From assembly GCF_002954615.1 (NCBI RefSeq), contig NZ_MSCJ01000001.1, forward strand, positions 1 through 64,000: a stretch of 64,000 nt of DNA. Direction: 5' to 3'. The stretch is from Photobacterium angustum. GTDB lineage: Bacteria; Pseudomonadota; Gammaproteobacteria; Enterobacterales; Vibrionaceae. How positions within the stretch are numbered: position 1 is the stretch's first letter; the number at the start of each line of letters is the position of its first letter. Made by a program: the position numbers and the translations under genes. Shown here one piece after another: positions 57,861 to 64,000 of this stretch. The notes beneath the pieces were generated by a model, which was not told the origin of the DNA, did no database searches, and was given only the letters and a program-made list of their open reading frames with translations.

Positions 57861-57936
57861 TGGTGGCCCCTCCCAGACTTGAACTGGGGACCAAGCGATT
57901 ATGAGTCGCCTGCTCTAACCACTGAGCTAAGGGGCC
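57861..57936 (-). tRNA. ileX: tRNA-Ile2 (CAU anticodon)
   Basis: A 76-nt cloverleaf with encoded CCA on the minus strand. It begins GGCCCCTTAGCTCAGTGG and the anticodon loop CTCATAA carries CAT. Overall it is nearly identical to E. coli ileX outside the T stem. Its C34 is expected to be converted to lysidine by TilS so that it reads AUA as isoleucine. A CAT anticodon alone could mean tRNA-Met, but the body is that of tRNA-Ile2. Confidence 0.93.
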
Positions 57937-57948
57937 AATATGGGGCAA

Positions 57949-57977
57949 ATTATAGGGGATGGATTTGCCCTTGTCTA
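57949..57977 (-). promoter_or_regulatory. Promoter of tRNA-Ile2
   Basis: On the minus strand TAGACA (57972-57977) and a perfect TATAAT (57949-57954) are exactly 17 bp apart. The discriminator TTGCCCC is GC-rich, as in stringently controlled stable-RNA promoters. Transcription should start only about 5 nt before the mature tRNA. Confidence 0.75.
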
Positions 57978-58094
57978 GCGATTAAGGCTAGGATTTTGTT
58001 TGCTTTTTCAACAGTTAGTATTCTATTCGAGATATTTGCAGCATAAATCAAATAAGTGGCTTTGTTATTTTATTGTGCGCATTACTTTAGATAC

Positions 58095-58125
58095 AAAAAA
58101 GCGAGCGCTAGGCTCGCTTTTTTTA
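58095..58125. terminator. Terminator after rpoD
   Basis: Stem GCGAGC-GCTAG-GCTCGC with A6 on the left and T7 on the right; on the minus strand it ends the rpoD transcript. Confidence 0.92.
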
Positions 58126-58135
58126 ATGCTTAAGT

Positions 58136-59986
58136 TTACTCATCGAGGAAACTGCGTAGCACATCAGAACGGCTTGGGTGGCGTAATTTACGTAACGCTT
58201 TTGCTTCAATCTGACGAATACGCTCACGCGTTACATCAAACTGTTTACCCACTTCTTCTAACGTGTGGTCAGTATTCATATCAATACCGAAACGCATACG
58301 TAGTACTTTAGCTTCACGTGGTGTTAGGCCTGCAAGTACATCGTTTGTCGCTGCACGTAGATTGGTTGCCGTTGCTGCATCCATTGGTAATTGAAGAGTA
58401 GTATCTTCAATGAAGTCACCAAGATGTGAGTCTTCATCATCACCAATTGGAGTTTCCATTGAGATTGGCTCTTTAGCAATCTTCAATACCTTACGGATCT
58501 TGTCTTCCGGCATTTGCATGCGTTCAGCCAATTCTTCTGGTAATGGTTCACGACCCATCTCCTGAAGCATCTGACGAGAGATACGGTTCAGTTTGTTGAT
58601 GGTTTCAATCATATGAACAGGGATACGAATAGTACGTGCCTGATCTGCGATTGAACGTGTGATTGCCTGACGAATCCACCATGTCGCATAAGTTGAGAAT
58701 TTGTAACCACGACGGTATTCAAATTTATCAACGGCTTTCATCAAACCAATGTTACCTTCTTGGATTAGATCCAAGAACTGCAGACCGCGGTTGGTGTACT
58801 TCTTCGCGATAGAAATAACCAGACGTAAGTTTGCTTCAACCATCTCTTTTTTCGCACGGCGAGCTTTTGCTTCACCGATAGACATACGACGGCTAATGTC
58901 TTTAATACGTTCGATTGAAAGACCTGTTTCTTCTTCTAGCATGCGTAGCTTAAGCGAAGAACGACGAAGATCTTCTTCGTATACTTTTAAGCGCTCAGCA
59001 TAAGGTTTGCCAGAATTTAGTGCTTCATCAATCCAATCTTGGCTTGATTCGTTACCCGCAAATAAGGAAACGAATGTTTTCTTTGGCATTTTGCTGTTAT
59101 CAACACACATACGCATGATAAGACGCTCGTTAGTGCGTACTTTATCCATAGAGTCACGTAGTGAGCTAACCAAACGGTCAAACTGCTTAGGGATCAGACG
59201 GAACTGCTTGAATACTTCTGATAGCTCTTCAACTGCAACTTCAGTCGTCGCATTTTGACGACCGTTTGTTTCAATTGCTAACGCCATTTTATCGTAGGCT
59301 TGGCGTAGTTCTAAGAACTTCTCGCGAGCAAGCTCTGGATCGATGCTGCCGTCATCTTCTTCTTCATCGCTATCTTCAGCGTCTTCGTCATCTTCAAGAT
59401 CTTTATCTTCGTCTTCAAGATCACTTTCGCTTAGCTCTGAACCAATGTGCGTTGCTGTTGGTGCAGCCGTTGCTTCTTCGTTAGGATCAACAAAGCCTGA
59501 AATAATATCAGTTAGGCGAAGCTCATCAGCTTCAACTTTATCGAATTGCTCAAGTAAGTGAGCAATTGCGGATGGGTATTCAGCGACAGAACATTGAACT
59601 TGGTTAATACCATCTTCAATGCGTTTTGCGATATCAATTTCGCCTTCACGAGTAAGTAGTTCAACAGTACCCATCTCACGCATGTACATACGTACTGGGT
59701 CTGTCGTGCGGCCGATCTCGCTTTCTACGCTAGATAATGCTTGCGCCGCTGCTTCAATGGCGTCTTCGTCGGCATTATCTTCAGTCATCATGAGTTCATC
59801 GGCATCAGGGGCAGTTTCAACTACCTTAATACCCATGTCATTAATCATTTGAATAATGTCTTCAACCTGATCAGAATCAACAATATCTTCTGGTAGGTGG
59901 TCATTTACTTCGGCGTAGGTCAGATAGCCTTGTTCCTTGCCTTTCGCAACAAGTAACTTTAGCTGTGACTGCGGATTTTGCTCCAT
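58136..59986 (-). CDS. rpoD: RNA polymerase primary sigma factor
   Basis: The 616-residue sigma-70 (E. coli 613). Region 1.1 lies at residues 1-80, then the non-conserved region with a strongly acidic stretch near residues 190-215 ([19 protein letters not shown]). Region 2 includes the -10 recognition part [20 protein letters not shown], and region 4.2 binds the -35 element ([20 protein letters not shown]). The neighbourhood rpsU-yqeY-dnaG-rpoD is a variant of the macromolecular synthesis operon. 92 nt separate it from dnaG. Confidence 0.98.
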   Translation of the reverse strand: MEQNPQSQLKLLVAKGKEQGYLTYAEVNDHLPEDIVDSDQVEDIIQMINDMGIKVVETAPDADELMMTEDNADEDAIEAAAQALSSVESEIGRTTDPVRMYMREMGTVELLTREGEIDIAKRIEDGINQVQCSVAEYPSAIAHLLEQFDKVEADELRLTDIISGFVDPNEEATAAPTATHIGSELSESDLEDEDKDLEDDEDAEDSDEEEDDGSIDPELAREKFLELRQAYDKMALAIETNGRQNATTEVAVEELSEVFKQFRLIPKQFDRLVSSLRDSMDKVRTNERLIMRMCVDNSKMPKKTFVSLFAGNESSQDWIDEALNSGKPYAERLKVYEEDLRRSSLKLRMLEEETGLSIERIKDISRRMSIGEAKARRAKKEMVEANLRLVISIAKKYTNRGLQFLDLIQEGNIGLMKAVDKFEYRRGYKFSTYATWWIRQAITRSIADQARTIRIPVHMIETINKLNRISRQMLQEMGREPLPEELAERMQMPEDKIRKVLKIAKEPISMETPIGDDEDSHLGDFIEDTTLQLPMDAATATNLRAATNDVLAGLTPREAKVLRMRFGIDMNTDHTLEEVGKQFDVTRERIRQIEAKALRKLRHPSRSDVLRSFLDE

Positions 59987-60078
59987 AGACGGTATCCAAC
60001 TTCGGGTCTGAGTGATAATTTAGTATGCAGAGTTGCAAACCGTTAATTATAACAAATTTCTTAATTGTTGACTACTTA

Positions 60079-61836
60079 TTAAACAGGGCGATTCAGTATT
60101 AGTAACTGTAATTCCTGTTTTTCTTCGACTGATAAGCCGACAGTTCTCGATTTAGTCTGCAACTGTTCAATTTGTTGTTTGACGCACTGATCAATAATTT
60201 TGTCCATTGCGTCTAAAAATACATCTAAGCTGTTGTCTTCATCTTTCGACAACGGTAATACCCACGCAGCGAGACGAGCCATTGTGGCTTCATTCTTGGT
60301 ACCGCGCCAGTGTTCTAAAAGTTGTCCAGTGCTAATATTGGGGTTACTTCGGCATTTATCAACTATCGATAGCAATAAATTTAAGCCTGATAATTCAATA
60401 TTTTCAAATGCACTCATGTCAAACTCAAGTTGAGTGACAAAGTTAGGATGCTGAATCAATAATGCGATCACTTCTCGCATTGGTGTTCGTTTAATTTGTA
60501 CTTGGCCAACAGGTTTTGATGTTTTGCCATGCATTGATATTAGTTGCTGAAGCTGTGCTTCGTCAGGCAAACCTAAATTTTTGCCAAGCAGCTCACGTAA
60601 GTATAGTCTGAGCGTGCCACCTGGGACCTTATCGATCAGTGGAACGGCGAGGGTGCTAAGTTTCGCTTTCCCTTCGCGGCTGGTGGTATCTACCTGTCGC
60701 ATTAAACTGTTGAAGAGAAACTCTGATAATGGCATCGCTTCATCAACACGTTGTTCAAAGGCGTCTTTCCCTTCAGCACGAATACATGAATCAGGATCTT
60801 CGCCGTCAGGCAAGAACATGAATTTGAGTTGGCGACCATCCGTTAAATACGGTAGTGCTTGCTCCATTGCTCGCCATGCAGCGTCTCGTCCTGCTCTGTC
60901 GCCATCATAACAACACACAACCGTGCTCGTTTGACGAAATAGACTTTGAATATGATCGCCTGTGGTTGATGTACCGAGTGACGCTACGGCGTAATCAACA
61001 CCAAATTGCGCTAACGCGACGACATCCATATAGCCTTCAACCACCATGATTTTATTTGGTTCACGGTGAGTTTGTAACACTTCATATAAGCCGTATAATT
61101 CACGACCTTTATGAAAAATATCGGTTTCTGGTGAGTTGAGGTATTTGGGGGTACCATCACCTAACACGCGACCGCCAAAACCAATGACTCGTCCACGTCG
61201 ATCATGGATCGGAAACATCACTCGGCCACGGAAGCGATCATAACGACGACCATTGTCGTTTTCGATCAGCATACCTGTGTTTACAAGTGCTTTTTGCGAT
61301 TCATTATCTCTGCCAAAACGACTACGTACCATGTCCCATTGATCAGGAATAAACCCGATCGAGAATTTTTTTACGATTTCACCGGATAAGCCACGACCTT
61401 TGAGATAATCGATAGCAATTTCACCTTCTTTGGTACGAAGTTGAGATTGGTAAAATTGTGAAACTTGGCCCATCAACTCATAGTAATTACGTTTGTCAGC
61501 GGCTTTTGGGCCACGATGGGTATTATTTCCATCATTTTCACGTGGCACTTCCAAACCTAGCTGTGAAGCTAATTCTTCAATCGCATCAACAAAATCAAGG
61601 CGATCAAACTCCATGACAAAATCGAGTACGTTACCGTGCACACCACAACCGAAACAGTGGTAAAACTGCTTTTCTTGACTAACAGAGAAAGAGGGCGTTT
61701 TTTCATTATGGAAAGGACAACAAGCACCAAAGTTTTTGCCTTGTTTTTTGAGTTTTACCCGTGCATCAATGACATCGACAATGTCATGTCGAGAAATAAG
61801 ATCATCAATGAATGAACGTGGTATTTTTCCTGCCAT
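60079..61836 (-). CDS. dnaG: DNA primase
   Basis: DnaG makes the RNA primers for replication. The 585-residue protein (E. coli 581) has the N-terminal zinc finger with Cys40, His43, Cys61 and Cys64 (CPFHNEKTPSF and YHCFGCGVHG), the TOPRIM core (MVVEGYMDVVAL and CYDGDRAGRDAA) and the C-terminal DnaB-interacting helical domain. I choose ATG 61836 (MAGKIPRSFIDD), the family start; the ribosome site is weak, as is typical for dnaG, and the frame extends 23 codons upstream. Confidence 0.97.
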   Translation of the reverse strand: MAGKIPRSFIDDLISRHDIVDVIDARVKLKKQGKNFGACCPFHNEKTPSFSVSQEKQFYHCFGCGVHGNVLDFVMEFDRLDFVDAIEELASQLGLEVPRENDGNNTHRGPKAADKRNYYELMGQVSQFYQSQLRTKEGEIAIDYLKGRGLSGEIVKKFSIGFIPDQWDMVRSRFGRDNESQKALVNTGMLIENDNGRRYDRFRGRVMFPIHDRRGRVIGFGGRVLGDGTPKYLNSPETDIFHKGRELYGLYEVLQTHREPNKIMVVEGYMDVVALAQFGVDYAVASLGTSTTGDHIQSLFRQTSTVVCCYDGDRAGRDAAWRAMEQALPYLTDGRQLKFMFLPDGEDPDSCIRAEGKDAFEQRVDEAMPLSEFLFNSLMRQVDTTSREGKAKLSTLAVPLIDKVPGGTLRLYLRELLGKNLGLPDEAQLQQLISMHGKTSKPVGQVQIKRTPMREVIALLIQHPNFVTQLEFDMSAFENIELSGLNLLLSIVDKCRSNPNISTGQLLEHWRGTKNEATMARLAAWVLPLSKDEDNSLDVFLDAMDKIIDQCVKQQIEQLQTKSRTVGLSVEEKQELQLLILNRPV

Positions 61837-61915
61837 AAGAAAGCAAATAACCTGATAGTGAAATGAAAGAAGATTGTTGTTGGAGTGTATTGAGTTCTTG
61901 TTCAATCAGATACGA

Positions 61916-61952
61916 ACAAGCCGTGCATCCCCAAAAGGATAGCACGGCTTGT
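61916..61952 (-). other. Long hairpin between yqeY and dnaG
   Basis: ACAAGCCGTGC / GCACGGCTTGT (11 bp) with an inner ATCC / GGAT stem forms a stable hairpin. On the minus strand the tail after it is TTCGTATC, too short in T for an efficient stop. In E. coli an internal terminator or processing site lies before dnaG; this may be its counterpart, lowering dnaG and rpoD expression relative to rpsU. Confidence 0.65.
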
Positions 61953-61970
61953 CGCTGAATAGGAGAGTGA

Positions 61971-62414
61971 TTAACCTAGTTTAGTTTTCACTAACTTGCT
62001 AACAATCCCCATATCGGCACGACCCTGAATTTGCGGTTTCAGTACGCCCATCACTTTGCCCATATCTTGCATAGTGGCAGCGCCAGTCGCAGCAATAGCT
62101 TCATCCATTAACGCAGAGATTTCCTCTTCAGTTAGTGGTTGAGGCATAAACTCGGCTAGAACACTGATTTCAGCATGCTCAACATCAGCTAAGTCTTGAC
62201 GGCCTGCAGCTTCATATTGGGCTACAGAGTCACGACGTTGCTTAACCATTTTTGTTAATACAACCAACACGTCGTCGTCGTTAAGAGTGATCTTTTCGTC
62301 AACTTCACGCTGTTTAATTGCTGCAAGAACTAAACGGATAGCGCCAAGACGAGGTTTATCCTTCGCCTTCATCGCCGCTTTTTGTTCGTCTTTAAGACGT
62401 TCAATTAGAGTCAT
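61971..62414 (-). CDS. yqeY: GatB/YqeY domain protein
   Basis: The 147-residue protein is a stand-alone YqeY domain, resembling the tail of the GatB amidotransferase subunit: LIERLKDEQKAAMKAKDKPRLGAIRLVLAAIKQ and MGKVMGVLKPQIQGRADMGIVSKLVK. Its role is unclear; a tRNA-related function is suggested by the GatB similarity. AAGGA is the ribosome site. It lies 31 nt after rpsU and before dnaG, a common arrangement in Vibrio. Confidence 0.92.
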   Translation of the reverse strand: MTLIERLKDEQKAAMKAKDKPRLGAIRLVLAAIKQREVDEKITLNDDDVLVVLTKMVKQRRDSVAQYEAAGRQDLADVEHAEISVLAEFMPQPLTEEEISALMDEAIAATGAATMQDMGKVMGVLKPQIQGRADMGIVSKLVKTKLG

Positions 62415-62445
62415 TACGCGATCCTTCTGTATTAAAATCTAAAGA

Positions 62446-62661
62446 TTAGTACAGACGAACGCGACGCGCGTTTTCGCGAGCCAATTTCTTCAGGTGACGC
62501 TTAACTGCCGCTGCTTTAGCGCGCTTACGTACAGTTGTTGGCTTTTCGAAGTGCTCACGACGACGAACTTCAGAAAGGATACCTGCTTTTTCGCAAGAGC
62601 GCTTAAAACGACGTAGTGCTACGTCAAACGGTTCGTTTTCACGTACTTTGATTACTGGCAT
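62446..62661 (-). CDS. rpsU: 30S ribosomal protein S21
   Basis: The 71-residue basic protein equals E. coli S21 and starts [21 protein letters not shown], with the C-terminal [19 protein letters not shown]21 supports initiation by base-pairing of mRNA with 16S rRNA. The ribosome site GAGGTGAG is strong. First gene of rpsU-yqeY-dnaG(-rpoD). Confidence 0.98.
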   Translation of the reverse strand: MPVIKVRENEPFDVALRRFKRSCEKAGILSEVRRREHFEKPTTVRKRAKAAAVKRHLKKLARENARRVRLY

Positions 62662-62692
62662 GTAATACTCACCTCAGAGTGATTCTATTTAA

Positions 62693-62715
62693 AGCTGACG
62701 TTCAAAGTGTCAGCT
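62693..62715 (-). other. Hairpin in the rpsU leader
   Basis: Perfect 7-bp arms AGCTGAC / GTCAGCT with a 9-nt loop lie about 30 nt upstream of the rpsU start, inside the expected 5' leader. Confidence 0.5.
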
Positions 62716-62733
62716 GATTAAAAATGGTGCGAA

Positions 62734-62763
62734 ATTCTAATCTGATCTGGGGGCATTTGTAAA
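62734..62763 (-). promoter_or_regulatory. Possible rpsU promoter
   Basis: On the minus strand TTTACA (62758-62763) and TAGAAT (62734-62739) are 18 bp apart, about 73 bp upstream of rpsU. Confidence 0.5.
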
Positions 62764-62910
62764 GCATTCTACGCCTATGAACTGGTTAATTTATGTCAAC
62801 AACGGTAACATGCCCCTTAATTAGTACTTCCTAACCCTATTTGAGTTATCGGTTGTTATTGAAACTATACCGATTTTTCATTTAAACCCCCTAATAGTAT
62901 AGAGGTTGTT

Positions 62911-63930
62911 ATGCGTATACTGGGCATCGAGACTTCCTGTGATGAAACAGGTATTGCGATTTTCGATGATGAAAAAGGTCTCTTGGCACATGAACTTTAC
63001 AGTCAAGTAAAGCTACATGCGGATTACGGTGGTGTTGTGCCTGAGTTGGCATCGCGTGATCACGTTAAGAAAACGATTCCATTGATTAAGGCTGCGCTTG
63101 CTTCTGCCGGACTGACTCATGACGATCTTGATGGTGTTGCTTATACTGCAGGCCCGGGTCTTGTTGGTGCATTATTAGTGGGTGCAACCATTGGACGCAG
63201 CCTAGCGTACGCGTGGGATTTACCTGCCGTTGCGGTGCACCATATGGAAGGACACCTTCTCGCGCCAATGTTAGAAGATAATGCACCTGAATTCCCATTC
63301 GTTGCCTTGCTGGTTTCTGGCGGTCATACCATGATGGTTGAAGTTAAAGGTATTGGTGAATACCAAATCCTAGGCGAGTCGATTGATGACGCGGCTGGTG
63401 AGGCTTTTGATAAAACAGCGAAGATGATGGGTCTTGATTACCCTGGCGGTCCATTACTGTCTAAAATGGCAGAAAAAGGGATCAAAGGACGTTTTAAATT
63501 CCCTCGTCCAATGACAGATCGTCCCGGTCTTGATTTTAGCTTTTCTGGTTTAAAAACATTCGCGGCGAATACGATTCGTGCTAACGACGACGATGAACAA
63601 ACCAGAGCTGATATCGCGTTTGCATTCCAAGAGGCGGTAGTCGATACCTTAGCCATTAAATGTAAACGTGCACTAAAACAAACAGGTTTAAAGCGCTTAG
63701 TGATTGCTGGCGGCGTTAGTGCTAATAAGTACTTACGTCAAGAACTTGAAAGCATGATGAAGAATCTAAAAGGTGAAGTGTTCTATCCTCGTACAGAATT
63801 TTGTACAGATAACGGTGCAATGATCGCTTATGCAGGCATGCAGCGTTTGAAAAACAAAGAGACGATGGATTTAGGTGTTAAAGCCTTCCCACGCTGGCCA
63901 ATTGATCAACTTAAACCGATTGCTGACTAA
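62911..63930 (+). CDS. tsaD: tRNA N6-threonylcarbamoyl transferase TsaD
   Basis: TsaD transfers the threonylcarbamoyl group to A37 of tRNAs reading ANN codons, working with TsaB, TsaC and TsaE. The 339-residue protein (E. coli 337) starts [19 protein letters not shown] and has the metal-binding [11 protein letters not shown], the nucleotide loops [11 protein letters not shown] and [10 protein letters not shown], and [19 protein letters not shown] is the ribosome site. Divergent from rpsU, as in E. coli. Confidence 0.98.
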   Translation: MRILGIETSCDETGIAIFDDEKGLLAHELYSQVKLHADYGGVVPELASRDHVKKTIPLIKAALASAGLTHDDLDGVAYTAGPGLVGALLVGATIGRSLAYAWDLPAVAVHHMEGHLLAPMLEDNAPEFPFVALLVSGGHTMMVEVKGIGEYQILGESIDDAAGEAFDKTAKMMGLDYPGGPLLSKMAEKGIKGRFKFPRPMTDRPGLDFSFSGLKTFAANTIRANDDDEQTRADIAFAFQEAVVDTLAIKCKRALKQTGLKRLVIAGGVSANKYLRQELESMMKNLKGEVFYPRTEFCTDNGAMIAYAGMQRLKNKETMDLGVKAFPRWPIDQLKPIAD

Positions 63931-63951
63931 TAAAAGCTGGCATAGCAATAG

Positions 63952-63981
63952 AAAAGCGAAGCAAAGAGCTTCGCTTTTTTT
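63952..63981 (+). terminator. Terminator after tsaD
   Basis: Stem AAAAGCGAAGC-AAAGA-GCTTCGCTTTT followed by further T. Confidence 0.92.
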
Positions 63982-64000
63982 GTTTAAGCGTCTTTGTTTT

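Noticed and set aside
57679..57948. 89-codon open frame on the minus strand
   Set aside because: It runs through the whole tRNA-Ile2 gene and its terminator; its N-terminal residues are a translation of the tRNA.

Overview
The window is chromosomal core DNA of a marine gammaproteobacterium of the family Vibrionaceae. Low-to-moderate GC, protein sequences close to Vibrio and E. coli homologues, and gene neighbourhoods such as leuA / PAP2 / MJ1255-VC2487-type glycosyltransferase / leuO / acyl-CoA synthetase / ilvIH suggest this. Photobacterium is my best guess at genus; that is inference, not proof. I see no prophage, insertion sequence, CRISPR array, integron or toxin-antitoxin pair.

Layout. 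1-2450: tRNA-Asp (probably the tail of an rRNA operon), a TIGR03899-type protein, ytfJ and ytfK. 3.0-12.9 kb: the translocation and assembly module tamA-tamB, a periplasmic rhodanese, ppa, fbp, mpl and ubiX, in an order close to the E. coli ytf-ppa-fbp-mpl region. 12.9-17.3 kb: an orphan TAXI solute-binding protein, argR divergent from mdh, an unknown 63-residue protein and ispB. 17.5-20.5 kb: rplU-rpmA, a yhbE-like transporter and obgE. 20.5-35.4 kb: yjjP-yjjB and folA facing apaH-apaG, then rsmA-pdxA-surA-lptD, djlA, an hprA-like dehydrogenase, rluA and rapA. 35.7-41.5 kb: a PIN-PhoH ATPase, thiB-thiP-thiQ under a TPP riboswitch, and a DUF547 protein. 41.6-54.6 kb: a branched-chain amino-acid region with leuABCD behind a leucine-rich leader peptide and attenuator, leuO, and ilvIH, with an envelope-type phosphatase/glycosyltransferase pair and an acyl-CoA synthetase between them. 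54.7-64 kb: a possible 43-residue membrane protein, a GntR regulator, pykF, tRNA-Ile2 (CAU), the macromolecular-synthesis cluster rpsU-yqeY-dnaG-rpoD, and tsaD.

How the genes fit together. Three outer-membrane biogenesis functions (TamAB, SurA, LptD) and three peptidoglycan or isoprenoid functions (Mpl, IspB, the PAP2 protein) occur here. Regulation visible in the DNA includes leucine attenuation (leuL), thiamine pyrophosphate sensing and many bidirectional intrinsic terminators.

I found no convincing new defence or mobile system. The least explained items are two very small predicted single-pass membrane ORFs (1298-1390 and 54705-54836), the 63-residue protein beside mdh, the PAP2/glycosyltransferase pair inside the leucine locus, and several perfect inverted repeats in intergenic DNA that do not look like terminators (10735-10775, 14100-14143, 26906-26925, 50170-50187, 55566-55598).
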